64,000 nt of DNA from Hymenobacter yonginensis (GCF_027625995.1 NZ_CP115396.1:1612001-1676000), one strand, 5' to 3'; numbered from the stretch's first letter, positions 34,770 to 43,454 are shown. Notes: generated from the sequence alone by a model not told the origin. Numbers and translations: made by a program.

Positions 34770-36005
34770 ATGCCGCTCTCCGACCATATCCGCACCCTGC
34801 TCCGGGACCATGACTGCGTCATCATCCCCGACTTTGGCGGCCTGATTGCCGACTACGCGCCTGCCCGCATTCATCCGGTGCGGCACACGCTGGCCCCGCC
34901 GGCCAAGCGCGTAGCCTTCAACCAGTCGCTGACCCGCAACGACGGGCTGCTGGTGGATGCGCTGAGCGCACGCCTGAACCTGAGCACGGCGCAGGCCCGC
35001 CAGCTGGTGCGCGAGGCCGTGGCCCGCATGCAGGAAGAACTGGACACCACCCAGCGCGCCGAATTGAGCGGTATTGGCACGTTCCGCCGCTCCGCCGGCC
35101 GCGGCCTGGAGTTTGAGTACACCGGCACCGACAACCTGCTGTCGGCCAGCTTTGGGCTGCCGGAGCTGGTGTCGCGCCCGGTGCGCGCTACCGATGCGCT
35201 GAACTCGCGCGAGCGGCAGCCGGCCGTGCCGCAGCTGGCCACCGTGCGCCGCCGCGCCGCGCGGCTGGTCTACAACGCGCTTACCGCCGTGGTAGTAGGC
35301 CTGATGTTCTCGGCCAGCTATATGTTCGCCGATCAGCAGGGCTATCTGCCCCAGAGTCTGCGCCTGCCGGCTTTCCGGGAGGTAAGCGCTAACACGCCGC
35401 AAATCCAGCCAGTAGTAACCGCGCCAGCCATCAGCCGCCAGCAGGCGGCCCTCACGCCCGCCGATAACTACGTGGCTCCGGCGCCAGCCGCCGCTACCCC
35501 GGCCGCTGAAGTAGCTGTAGCTACGCCCGCCGTGGCCACCAAGCCCGCCGCTGCTCCGGTGGCGGCCGTGGTGCGGAAAGCGCCGGTAGCCGCGCCGGTG
35601 GTGAAAGCCGCGCCGGCCGCTGCCGCCAAGGCCGTAGCCGTGAAGCCCGTGAGCAAGGACGTGCAGGGTCCGGCTGCCAAATCGGCCAAAGCCGCCGTGA
35701 AAGCGCCGGGTTGGGAAAAAGCCCGGGCCGGTAATGCAACCCCGGTAGCCAGCACCGCGACAATTAACAGCCGCACCAACCGTTACTACGTGGTGGCCGG
35801 TTCCTACACCAGCCTCGCCAATGCCGAGAAAGGCCGTCAGGCCCTGATTCGGTTGGGCCACCCGGCCCGCGTGATTCTGCCGCAGGCCGGCAGCCGGCAG
35901 TTCAAGCTCTCCGTTGCCGATTACGCCGACCGCACCTCGGCCGACCGGCAGGCCACCATCCTGCGCAAGCGGATGGGTTCCTCTCTCTGGGTACTCAATT
36001 ACTAG
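34770..36005 (+). CDS. HU-CCDC81 and SPOR domain protein
   Basis: The 411-residue product has an N-terminal tandem HU-CCDC81-like domain (MPLSDHIRTLLRDHDCVIIP, DFGGLIADYAPARIHP ... GIGTFRR). One transmembrane span follows (ALTAVVVGLMFSASYMF, near residue 175), then a long Ala/Pro/Val/Lys-rich linker and a C-terminal SPOR domain (YYVVAGSYTSLANAEKGRQA). SPOR binds denuded peptidoglycan at division sites, so this protein probably ties the division zone to a cytoplasmic HU-like part. It precedes exbB. Confidence 0.88.
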   Translation: MPLSDHIRTLLRDHDCVIIPDFGGLIADYAPARIHPVRHTLAPPAKRVAFNQSLTRNDGLLVDALSARLNLSTAQARQLVREAVARMQEELDTTQRAELSGIGTFRRSAGRGLEFEYTGTDNLLSASFGLPELVSRPVRATDALNSRERQPAVPQLATVRRRAARLVYNALTAVVVGLMFSASYMFADQQGYLPQSLRLPAFREVSANTPQIQPVVTAPAISRQQAALTPADNYVAPAPAAATPAAEVAVATPAVATKPAAAPVAAVVRKAPVAAPVVKAAPAAAAKAVAVKPVSKDVQGPAAKSAKAAVKAPGWEKARAGNATPVASTATINSRTNRYYVVAGSYTSLANAEKGRQALIRLGHPARVILPQAGSRQFKLSVADYADRTSADRQATILRKRMGSSLWVLNY

Positions 36006-36006
36006 C

Positions 36007-36738
36007 ATGACCGTATTGCTTTCCCTGCTGCTTCAGATGCAAGTCGGCAGCGCGCCCGCCGCCGGCGCGGCCACCGCCGACTCCACCGCCACGGCCGCCA
36101 ACGCGGCTGCCAACGCCGCCGCCGCCGACCTCTCGCTGGTGGATTTGATTGTGAAGGGCGGGGGCATCATGATTCCGCTGTTTCTGCTCTCGTTTGTGTC
36201 GCTCTACATCATCATTGAGCGCTACATCACCATCCGCAAAGCCGCGGCCGTGCCCGAGTCGTTCATGCCCGGCATCCGCAACCTGATGGTGAAAGGCGAC
36301 CTGCAGGGGGCCAAAATGCTGTGCGCCCAGACGGCCACGCCGCTGGCCCGCATGATTGAAAAGGGCATTCGCCGCATCGGGCTGCCGCTGAAAGACATCG
36401 AAACCAGCGTGGAGAACGTCGGCAAGGTGGAAATTGCCCGCCTCGAAAAGAACATCAGTATCCTAGGCATCATTGCCGGCATTGCGCCGATGCTGGGCTT
36501 CGTGGGTACCATCATCGGGGTTATCAAGATCTTCTATGCCATCAGCGCCACCGGCGACTTCGGCATTGCCCAGATTTCGGGCGGTCTGTACACCAAGATG
36601 GTTACCTCGGCCACCGGCCTGATTGTGGGTATCATTGCCCACATCGGCTACCACTGGCTCAGCATCATGGTCGAGCGCCTGGTGTTCCGCATGGAAAACT
36701 CGGCCATCGAGTTCATGGACATCCTGCAGGACAACTAA
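36007..36738 (+). CDS. exbB: MotA/TolQ/ExbB proton channel protein
   Basis: ATG 36007 gives 243 residues; it starts 1 nt after the preceding stop codon. Three membrane spans are visible (FLLSFVSLYIIIERYI; ISILGIIAGIAPMLGFVGTI; GLIVGIIAHIGYHWL) with the conserved small-residue and Thr pattern of proton-conducting helices. It forms the motor with ExbD and drives a TonB- or TolA-like protein. An Ala-rich N-terminal extension precedes the first span. Confidence 0.93.
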   Translation: MTVLLSLLLQMQVGSAPAAGAATADSTATAANAAANAAAADLSLVDLIVKGGGIMIPLFLLSFVSLYIIIERYITIRKAAAVPESFMPGIRNLMVKGDLQGAKMLCAQTATPLARMIEKGIRRIGLPLKDIETSVENVGKVEIARLEKNISILGIIAGIAPMLGFVGTIIGVIKIFYAISATGDFGIAQISGGLYTKMVTSATGLIVGIIAHIGYHWLSIMVERLVFRMENSAIEFMDILQDN

Positions 36739-36740
36739 GT

Positions 36741-36829
36741 GAGCAACTGAGTAGCGGAGTAACTGAGTAGGTTTTCCTTCTGCTCAGTTGTCTGCACATC
36801 CACTCAGTTACTCCGCTACTCAGTTACTC
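36741..36829. repeat. Facing short-unit repeat element, period 8
   Basis: A 27-bp stem with one mismatch (36741-36767 against 36803-36829) is built of the units CTGAGTAG, CGGAGTAA, CTGAGTAG. It begins 2 nt after the exbB stop codon and ends 1 nt before the exbD ATG. Its sequence is closely related to the element at 46531. Confidence 0.88.
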
Positions 36830-36830
36830 T

Positions 36831-37241
36831 ATGAACCTCAGCCGCCGCCGTAAGCTTTCCTCGCACGTCGAAACCAGCTCGATGAACGACATCATGTTCT
36901 TTTTGATGCTGTTCTTCCTGATTGTGTCGACGATGGTGAACCCCAACATCATCAAACTGATGCTGCCCAATGCCAAAAGCAGCAAGCAGATGATGAAGCA
37001 GCCCATTACGATTTCCGTGGACGCGGCCGGCGGTTATTTCATCGACCGGCAGCCGACCAGCGCCGCGCAGTTGGAAGGCGAGCTGCAGCGCCGCGTGCAG
37101 GGCCTTGACAGCCCTATCGCCGTGCTGCGCGTAGATGCCTCCCTGAATGTGCAGAAGCTCGTAGACATCCTGGAAATCGGCAACCGCCTCAAGATTAAAA
37201 TGGTGATGGCCACCCAGGCCCAGCAGGCCGCTGGGAAATAA
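36831..37241 (+). CDS. exbD: Biopolymer transport protein ExbD/TolR
   Basis: The 136-residue product has one N-terminal span (MNDIMFFLMLFFLIVSTMVN) carrying the conserved Asp of the proton path and a periplasmic ExbD domain ending VDILEIGNRLKIKMVMATQ. It forms the energising complex with ExbB. The gap on either side is filled by facing repeat elements. Confidence 0.93.
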   Translation: MNLSRRRKLSSHVETSSMNDIMFFLMLFFLIVSTMVNPNIIKLMLPNAKSSKQMMKQPITISVDAAGGYFIDRQPTSAAQLEGELQRRVQGLDSPIAVLRVDASLNVQKLVDILEIGNRLKIKMVMATQAQQAAGK

Positions 37242-37244
37242 GTT

Positions 37245-37375
37245 GGGTGATGAGGTATATGAAGTGAAGACGTGAAGAGGAAGCGGGCGAGGAAGTTCAT
37301 CTGGCCTCTTGTTCTGAACCATTAGTACTTTACCTCCCTTACCTAGTCACCTGATTTCTTCATCACCTCATCACC
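37245..37375. repeat. Facing short-unit repeat element, period about 8
   Basis: The left arm GGTGATGAGGTATATGAAG (37245 on) faces CTTCATCACCTCATCACC (ending 37375). The right side reads CCTTACCT, AGTCACCT, GATTTCTT, CATCACCT, CATCACCG. It fills the exbD-tonB gap and contains no frame. Confidence 0.75.
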
Positions 37376-37378
37376 GCA

Positions 37379-38263
37379 ATGGAATACCGCGAAGAACATC
37401 GGAAAGAAGCCCTGGTTGGCACCGTGCTGCTGCACGCGGCCCTGGCTGCCGTGTTCTTCTTCACCGTGTTCAAAGGCCCTGATCCGCCCCTCGACGCGCT
37501 GGGTGGCGACGGCGTGGAGCTGAACTATGGCGTGGACGAAGCCGGCTCCGGCGACATCCAGAGCCTGGCCACCGCCAACGACTCGCGCAACCGCGAGGAC
37601 AGCCGCCCGCCCGCCTCCAACCCCGACCCGCAGCCCACGCCGCCGCAGCCCCAGACGGCGCCGCCCGTACCGCAGCAGGCCGCCGAGGCCCGCACCGTCA
37701 CGAGTGAGGCCGAGGAAAGCCCCGTAACGGCCCCGCCCGTGGAAAAGCCGTCGCCGGCCCCGCGTGAGGAGGTAAAGGAAGCCCCCCGGCCCGTGGAGCG
37801 CCCGCGCACGCTCTACACGCCCAAAGGCAGCGCCAATGGAGGCGGCAACGGCGTAAACGGCAGCAGCAACGCACCCACCGGCAACAACAACGGCGACCGG
37901 CCCGGCTCCGTCGGCGACCAGGGCGACCCGAATGGCTCGCTGGATGCCAAGGCCCTCTACGGGCAGCCCGGCAGCGGCGGCAGCGGCAGCAGCCCCGGCT
38001 CCGGCGGCCTCGAAATGAGCGGCTGGGCCTTCGTGAACCGACCCACGGCTCCGGCTATCGACAACAACTCCGGCTTCGTGCGCTTCAAGATTAAAGTGAG
38101 TGCCGACGGCGAAGTGGAGGCCGTGACCAAGGTATCCGGCAACGTATCGGCGGCGCAGGAGCGGGCCTGCCGCGACGCGCTGGAAAACGCCGAGTTCCGC
38201 CGCACCAACTCCGCCAACGGCGGCGGCACCGGCTTCTACACGTTCCGCTTCACGGTGCGCTAG
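37379..38263 (+). CDS. TonB/TolA-like energy transducer
   Basis: The 294-residue product has a cytoplasmic start, one span (ALVGTVLLHAALAAVFFFTVF), a Pro/Glu-rich then Gly/Asn/Ser-rich periplasmic linker, and a C-terminal TonB-type domain (FVRFKIKVSADGEVEAVTKV). It completes the ExbB-ExbD-TonB trio. The company of a TPR and a SPOR protein suggests a Tol-like envelope role rather than, or beyond, nutrient import. Confidence 0.88.
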   Translation: MEYREEHRKEALVGTVLLHAALAAVFFFTVFKGPDPPLDALGGDGVELNYGVDEAGSGDIQSLATANDSRNREDSRPPASNPDPQPTPPQPQTAPPVPQQAAEARTVTSEAEESPVTAPPVEKPSPAPREEVKEAPRPVERPRTLYTPKGSANGGGNGVNGSSNAPTGNNNGDRPGSVGDQGDPNGSLDAKALYGQPGSGGSGSSPGSGGLEMSGWAFVNRPTAPAIDNNSGFVRFKIKVSADGEVEAVTKVSGNVSAAQERACRDALENAEFRRTNSANGGGTGFYTFRFTVR

Positions 38264-38288
38264 ACTTTCAAACGCTTAAAATCATACC

Positions 38289-38327
38289 GGGCCGCCGGCT
38301 GGAGAAATCCGGCCGGCGGCTTTGTTT
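38289..38327 (+). terminator. Terminator of the envelope operon
   Basis: GCCGCCGGC pairs with GCCGGCGGC around a 12-nt loop and is followed by TTTGTTTT, 26 nt after the tonB stop codon. Confidence 0.8.
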
Positions 38328-38335
38328 TGCGGGCC

Positions 38336-38420
38336 GTAGCGCGAACTTTGTAGTTCGCGCCTTCGCGCCGTTGCAGTTATCTGAACGGTGCGGGGGCGCG
38401 CACTACAAAGTGCGCGCTAC
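38336..38420. repeat. REP-like inverted repeat, GTAGCGCGAACTTTG type
   Basis: GTAGCGCGAACTTTGTAG... (38336-38360) and the facing GCGCGCACTACAAAGTGCG... (38396-38420) form an imperfect 25-bp stem just before folC. Each arm also holds its own small palindrome (GCGAACTTTGTAGTTCGC). Confidence 0.75.
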
Positions 38421-38435
38421 TGCTTTCCTGCCTCC

Positions 38436-39737
38436 ATGACCTACCAGCAAACCCTCGATTACCTCTATAGCCATCTGCCCATGTTTCAGCGGGTGGGCGA
38501 GGCCGGCTACAAGCCGGGGCTGGAACGAACGGAGGCGCTGGCCGCGGCCATGGGGAACCCCGAGCGGCAGCTGCGCTGCGTGCACGTGGCGGGCACCAAC
38601 GGCAAGGGCAGCAGCTCCAACCTGCTGGCGGCGGTGCTGCAGGCAGCCGGCTACAAGGTGGGCCTCTACACCTCGCCCCACCTCAAGGAATTCACGGAGC
38701 GCATCAAAATCAACGGGCAGGACCTGACGCCGGAATATCTGGTGGCGTGGGTGGCCCGCTGGCAGCCGCTGTTTGCCGAGCTGCAGCCCTCGTTTTTTGA
38801 GATGTGCGTGGCCCTGGCCTTCGTCTACTTCGCCGAGGAGCAGGTAGACGTGGCCGTGGTGGAAGTGGGGCTGGGCGGACGCCTGGATTCCACCAACATC
38901 ATCACGCCGCTCGTCTCGCTCATCACCAACATCAGCTACGACCACCAGAACCTGCTCGGCAACACGCTGCCGCTGATTGCGGGCGAGAAGGCCGGCATCA
39001 TCAAGCCCGGCGTGCCGGCCATCATCAGCCAGACCCAGCCCGAAGTGCAGGCGGTGTTCGAGCAGAAAGCTGCTGCCGAACAGGCCCCGTTGCGCTTCGC
39101 CGATCAGCACTACCTGGCCGAGCTGGCCGCGCCCACGGCCCCCGCCGACGACACCCAGCTCCTCACCATCACCCAACCCGACGGCCAGCTGCTGCTCTCC
39201 AAACTAGAGCTGGGCTTGGTGGGCGACTACCAGCGCCTGAACCTGCCCGGCGTGCTGGCCGTGGTGGACGAACTGCGCCGCCAGGGCTTCACGATTCCGG
39301 AGGCCGCCGTGCGCGAAGGGCTGCGCGAGGTGCGCCGCCTCACCGGGTTTCTGGGCCGCTGGACCATCCTGGGCCGCCAGCCGCTGGTTATCTGCGACAC
39401 GGGCCACAACGAGGCGGGCATTCGCTTCATCGTGGGGCAGCTGGCGCGCCTGCCGATGCAGCGGCTGCACTTTGTGCTGGGCGTGGTGAATGACAAGGAT
39501 GTGAGCAAGATGCTGAGTCTACTGCCGCCGCACGCCACCTACTACTTCTGCCAGGCCAACATTCCGCGGGCCCTGCCAGCTGCGGAGCTGGCTGAGCGCG
39601 CCGCGGCCGTAGGCCTGCATGGTAGCGTGTACGGCCCGGTGCCGGTAGCCGTGCAGGCCGCCCGCGCCGCCGCCGGCCCCGATGATGTGGTGTTCATCGG
39701 GGGCAGTACCTTTGTGGTTGCCGAAGTGGACTTTTAG
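38436..39737 (+). CDS. folC: Folylpolyglutamate synthase / dihydrofolate synthase
   Basis: This Mur-ligase-family enzyme adds glutamate to folates. ATG 38436 gives 433 residues. It has the ATP-binding P-loop VAGTNGKGSSSNLL, YTSPHLKEFTERI, LGGRLDSTN and NISYDHQNLLG, and the C-terminal domain with DTGHNEAG. It starts right after a REP-like repeat and is separated from trmB by a facing repeat element. Confidence 0.95.
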   Translation: MTYQQTLDYLYSHLPMFQRVGEAGYKPGLERTEALAAAMGNPERQLRCVHVAGTNGKGSSSNLLAAVLQAAGYKVGLYTSPHLKEFTERIKINGQDLTPEYLVAWVARWQPLFAELQPSFFEMCVALAFVYFAEEQVDVAVVEVGLGGRLDSTNIITPLVSLITNISYDHQNLLGNTLPLIAGEKAGIIKPGVPAIISQTQPEVQAVFEQKAAAEQAPLRFADQHYLAELAAPTAPADDTQLLTITQPDGQLLLSKLELGLVGDYQRLNLPGVLAVVDELRRQGFTIPEAAVREGLREVRRLTGFLGRWTILGRQPLVICDTGHNEAGIRFIVGQLARLPMQRLHFVLGVVNDKDVSKMLSLLPPHATYYFCQANIPRALPAAELAERAAAVGLHGSVYGPVPVAVQAARAAAGPDDVVFIGGSTFVVAEVDF

Positions 39738-39741
39738 GGAA

Positions 39742-39846
39742 GTCGTTATTTGTTGTTCGTCGTTCGTTTTTCGGCGACTCATTGAACAATGAAAAACTAC
39801 CGGCCCATTTGCTTCGAAAAACGAACGACGAACAACAAATAACGAC
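39742..39846. repeat. Facing short-unit repeat element with perfect 32-bp stem, period 7
   Basis: 39742-39773 and 39815-39846 are exact reverse complements over 32 nt. The right arm divides as CGAAAAA, CGAACGA, CGAACAA, CAAATAA, CGAC. It begins 4 nt after the folC stop codon and ends 3 nt before the trmB GTG. The 41-nt loop is unique. Confidence 0.92.
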
Positions 39847-39849
39847 CCA

Positions 39850-40512
39850 GTGCCCCGTATCAAACTCCAACGCTTCGCCGAAAACGCCGAACGGCCCGAC
39901 ATTGTAGAACCCGGCAAAGCCAATTACGAGCAGCTGCGCGGCCGCTGGCACGAAGACTTCTTCGGCACGCCGCACCCCATCACGCTGGAAGTGGGCTGCG
40001 GCAAGGGCGAATACACGGTGGGTCTGGCCGCCCGCTACTCGGAGCGCAGCTTTCTGGGGCTCGACATCAAGGGCGAAAGAATCTGGCGCGGCAGCAAGCG
40101 GGCCGAGGAGCAGGGTTTGCGCAACGTCGGCTTCGTGCGCACCCGGGCTCACGACCTGCTGCAGCATTTCGCGCCCGCCGAGCTAACTGAAATCTGGATA
40201 ACCTTTCCCGACCCGCGCCCCCGCGACCGGGATATAAAGCGCCGCCTGACCTCGCCGCGCTTCCTCGACCTGTACCGGCAGATTCTGCAGCCCGGCGGCC
40301 TCGTGCACCTCAAAACCGACAACGAAGCCCTGTTCGACTACACCCTGGAAGTGCTAGCCGAGCGGCCCGGCGTACAGATCCTGGCCCAGACCAAAGACCT
40401 CTACGCCACGCCCGAGCTGCTCCCGCACGCCGAGGACATCGTCACGAACTTCGAGAGCAAGTACCGCGCCCAGGGCGTGCCCATCAAGTACGTGCAGTTT
40501 CAGCTAAGTTAG
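39850..40512 (+). CDS. trmB: tRNA (guanine-46-N7)-methyltransferase
   Basis: This SAM-dependent enzyme forms m7G46 in tRNA. It starts at GTG 39850 (MPRIKLQRFAENAERPD) and is 220 residues long. The SAM site is LEVGCGKGEYTVGLA, with FLGLDIKGERIWRG, the TrmB signature TFPDPRPRDRDIKRRLTSPRF, and HLKTDNEALFDYTLE. Confidence 0.95.
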   Translation: MPRIKLQRFAENAERPDIVEPGKANYEQLRGRWHEDFFGTPHPITLEVGCGKGEYTVGLAARYSERSFLGLDIKGERIWRGSKRAEEQGLRNVGFVRTRAHDLLQHFAPAELTEIWITFPDPRPRDRDIKRRLTSPRFLDLYRQILQPGGLVHLKTDNEALFDYTLEVLAERPGVQILAQTKDLYATPELLPHAEDIVTNFESKYRAQGVPIKYVQFQLS

Positions 40513-40568
40513 GTTCCCGCAAACAGCCAAGTCGGCTGCGTAGAACGCTCCGCGTCATAGTCGAAAGT

Positions 40569-41408
40569 ATGCAACCGTTGCCCGTTCTGGATACTGCGCA
40601 GCTGTTCCCGGTGGTGGATGCGCACCTGATTGCGCTGCTGCGGACTCTGGCCCCGGCCGACTGGGAGCAACCTACGCTGGCCCCGCAGTGGCGGGTGCGC
40701 GACGTGGCCCTGCACCTGCTCGACGGAAACCTGCGGACCTTGTCCATGCTGCGCGACGGGCATTTTGGGGGCGCCGGGCCCGCCAGCCCGGCCTACGCCG
40801 ACGTGGTGGAGTACCTCAACGGCCTCAACAACGAGTGGGTAGCTGCCGGCCAGCGTCTCAGCCCAGCCATCCTCACGTGGCTGCTGGAGCTGAGCGGGCC
40901 GGCCTACAGTGCCTACATCAGCTCGTTGCCGCCTTTTGAGGTGGCCGCCTTCCCAGTGGCCTGGGCCGGCGAAGAAACGTCCCTCAATTGGTTTCACGTA
41001 GCCCGCGAGTACACCGAAAAGTGGCACCATCAGCAGCAGATCCGGCAGGCGGTAGGGCAGGAGGCGGCGCTTTTCGCGCCTGAGCTGTATCAGCCGTTTC
41101 TGAGTACCTGCCTGCGGGCGCTGCCGCACCACTACCGCAAGGTGCCGGCCCCCGCAGGCGCGGTGGTGGCGCTGGCTATTACGGGCGCGGGGGGCGGCAG
41201 CTGGTATCTGCGGCGGGCCGAAACCAGCTGGGAGCTGGGCACCGGGTATACCGGGCCGGTAGCTACCCAAATCATACTGGACGGGAGCGTGGCGTGGCGA
41301 CTGTTCACGAAAAGCCTGCCGCGCGAGCTGGCGGTACAGCACATGCAAGTGGAGGGCGACAGGGCGTTGGCCGACCCGCTGCTTGGTCTGATAACCGTGA
41401 TGGCCTGA
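40569..41408 (+). CDS. Maleylpyruvate isomerase N-terminal (DinB-like) family protein
   Basis: The 279-residue product has the four-helix MDMPI/DinB-like pattern (VVDAHLIALLRTLAPADWEQPT ... WRVRDVALHLLDGN, with the metal-ligand His, and AREYTEKWHHQQQIRQAVG). Family members are thiol-dependent transferases or isomerases, using mycothiol in actinobacteria. This cell makes bacillithiol (bshB1), so a bacillithiol-dependent role is a fair guess; the substrate is unknown. Confidence 0.75.
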   Translation: MQPLPVLDTAQLFPVVDAHLIALLRTLAPADWEQPTLAPQWRVRDVALHLLDGNLRTLSMLRDGHFGGAGPASPAYADVVEYLNGLNNEWVAAGQRLSPAILTWLLELSGPAYSAYISSLPPFEVAAFPVAWAGEETSLNWFHVAREYTEKWHHQQQIRQAVGQEAALFAPELYQPFLSTCLRALPHHYRKVPAPAGAVVALAITGAGGGSWYLRRAETSWELGTGYTGPVATQIILDGSVAWRLFTKSLPRELAVQHMQVEGDRALADPLLGLITVMA

Positions 41409-41438
41409 CGGCCCGCTAGCGGCCTGAAGCTGGCAGGC

Positions 41439-42068
41439 CTACGCCTCCAGCTCCTCGAACACGGCTTCCAACTCGGTGAAGTCGCGCAGGCCGGGCTTGA
41501 TTTCGTCGCCGCCTTCCAGCACGATGCCGGCGGGGCGCACCGTTTCCACCAGTTTCCGGACGGAGCCGCCGGTGCTGGCCGCAAAGCCGGCCCCCAGCCA
41601 CAGCGGGAACATGCGGGCCTGTTGGATGAGGTGGGTCAGCTGGGTGGCCGAAAGCGGCTGGGCGGGCGGTGTGGCCAGCACGAAGCCGGCCAGATGGTGT
41701 TGCTGGTCGCGGAAACGGGTGTCCACGTCTTCGGGCAGCATATCCGGAATCCAGGAAACCAGCTTCTGGGTCGGCAGCAGCAGCTGGGCCAGGTCGGCGG
41801 GAGTGCGGCGCCGGTGCAGCAGCAGCCCGTGCAGGTTGCAGCGCTGGCCCAGCTCGTTGATGTCTTCAGCAGGCAGCTTCTCAAACTCGCCGACCAGCTC
41901 CACGCCGGCCACCCAGCCGCTGATTTCCTGCACGGCCTCGGGCGTGAGGTAGCCGGGCAGGGCCGGGTCGAGCAGGAAGGAAAGGCGGTCGGCCCCCATG
42001 CCGGCGCAGTAGCGGGCATCGGAGAGGTTGTTGATACCGCGCACCAGCACGGACGTAAGCAAGGCCAT
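41439..42068 (-). CDS. Phosphoribosylanthranilate isomerase-like (TrpF-like) protein
   Basis: The 209-residue product reads as a TIM barrel of the TrpF family (VRGINNLSDARYCAGMGADR, LVGEFEKLPAEDINEL, WLGAGFAASTGGSVRK). No other trp gene is near, and the first-strand KxCG motif of true TrpF is replaced by VRGI, which loses its catalytic Cys. It is probably a paralogue with another role. It is divergent from mnmA. Confidence 0.65.
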   Translation of the reverse strand: MALLTSVLVRGINNLSDARYCAGMGADRLSFLLDPALPGYLTPEAVQEISGWVAGVELVGEFEKLPAEDINELGQRCNLHGLLLHRRRTPADLAQLLLPTQKLVSWIPDMLPEDVDTRFRDQQHHLAGFVLATPPAQPLSATQLTHLIQQARMFPLWLGAGFAASTGGSVRKLVETVRPAGIVLEGGDEIKPGLRDFTELEAVFEELEA

Positions 42069-42212
42069 AGCAAAAACAGAATTAGACGGGCCAGCGGCTT
42101 AAAAGCGGCTGGCCGCAACGAACGGAGCGCGAAAGTACAGATTCCGGCCGGCCCGGCGCGTTTCTGCGGGCGGGTTTCGGCCGGGAAGAAACCACGAGCC
42201 CGCCGCGGTTGT

Positions 42213-42220
42213 TATCTTTG
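42213..42220 (+). promoter_or_regulatory. -7 element for mnmA
   Basis: TATCTTTG is an exact TAnnTTTG match, 42 nt before the preferred mnmA start and downstream of ATG 42209, which argues against that longer start. Confidence 0.5.
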
Positions 42221-42262
42221 CCACTGCGGCCACGGGCCTTGACCCCGCGGGCGCCTCTTTCT

Positions 42263-43435
42263 ATGACGCAATTTGCACCCTCGACGCCTGCCGCTCCGCG
42301 CGGCCGCGTCCTCGTCGCCATGAGCGGCGGCATTGATTCCTCGGTAGCGGCTGTGCTTCTGCACGAGCAAGGCTACGAAGTGGTGGGGATGACCATGAAA
42401 ACCTGGGACTACGCCTCGGCCGGCGGCTCCAAAAAGGAAACCGGCTGCTGCTCCCTCGACAGCATCAACGACGCCCGCCAGATTGCCGTGGACCTCGGCT
42501 TTCCGCACTACATCATCGATATCCGGGATGAGTTCGGCGACTTCGTGATTTCCAACTTCACCGAGGAATACCTGGCTGGCCGCACGCCCAACCCCTGCGT
42601 GCTCTGCAACACCCACATCAAGTGGGACGCGCTGCTGCGCCGCGCCGACCAGCTCGGCTGCGAGTTCATTGCCACCGGCCACTACGCCCAGGTGCGCCAC
42701 GAAGACGGGCGCTACGTCATCAGCAAAGGCCTCGACGAAAACAAAGACCAGAGCTACGCGCTGTGGGGCGTCAGCCAGGAAAGCTTGGCCCGCACATTGT
42801 TTCCGCTGGGCAAGATGCGCAAAACCGAAATCTATGACGAGGCGCGCCGCCGCGGCTTCACCGAGCTGGTGAACAAGCCCGAGAGCTACGAAATCTGCTT
42901 CATTCCCGACAACGACTACCGGGGCTTCCTGCGCCGCCGCGTGCCGGGCCTAGAGGAGCGCGTGGCGGGCGGCAAGTTTGTGTTGCGCGACGGCACCGTG
43001 CTTGGCACCCACGAAGGCTACCCGTTCTACACCATCGGGCAGCGCAAAGGGCTGGGCGTGGCGCTGGGCTACCCGGCCTACGTCACCGAAATCCGGCCCG
43101 ATACCAACGAGGTGGTGCTGGGCAATTTCGATGACCTGGCCAGCTCGCGCACCACGGTGGGCAAGCTGAACATGGGCAAGTTTGCCTCGCTGGAAGGCCG
43201 CGGGCTGGTGCCGAGCCGCACCAAAGTGCGCTACAACCACAACGGCGGCGCGGCCGCCTTCCTGGAGCAGATCGGCGACAAAATCCACGTGTACTTCGAG
43301 GAGCCCGTGCACGCCGTGACGCCCGGCCAGGCCGCCGTGTTCTACGACGGCGACGACGTAATTGGCGGCGGCTGGATTGAGCGTCACACCATCGGCGAAA
43401 CTCCCGTATCTTCGGAAGCCGCGGCCGCCTGTTAG
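42263..43435 (+). CDS. mnmA: tRNA-specific 2-thiouridylase
   Basis: This enzyme thiolates U34 of tRNA-Lys, Glu and Gln. ATG 42263 gives 390 residues. It has the PP-loop VAMSGGIDSSVAA, the catalytic Cys in TPNPCVLCN and the partner Cys in ESYEICFIPD, ATGHYAQ, and DQSYALWG. The length agrees with the family, with a slightly long N-terminus. Confidence 0.95.
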   Translation: MTQFAPSTPAAPRGRVLVAMSGGIDSSVAAVLLHEQGYEVVGMTMKTWDYASAGGSKKETGCCSLDSINDARQIAVDLGFPHYIIDIRDEFGDFVISNFTEEYLAGRTPNPCVLCNTHIKWDALLRRADQLGCEFIATGHYAQVRHEDGRYVISKGLDENKDQSYALWGVSQESLARTLFPLGKMRKTEIYDEARRRGFTELVNKPESYEICFIPDNDYRGFLRRRVPGLEERVAGGKFVLRDGTVLGTHEGYPFYTIGQRKGLGVALGYPAYVTEIRPDTNEVVLGNFDDLASSRTTVGKLNMGKFASLEGRGLVPSRTKVRYNHNGGAAAFLEQIGDKIHVYFEEPVHAVTPGQAAVFYDGDDVIGGGWIERHTIGETPVSSEAAAAC

Positions 43436-43454
43436 GCCGCCCCTATTTACATCT

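Noticed and set aside
36741-36829. Facing repeat as a plain Rho-independent terminator
   Set aside because: There is no T-run after the stem, the loop is 35 nt, and the element lies inside an ExbB-ExbD operon that should be co-transcribed.
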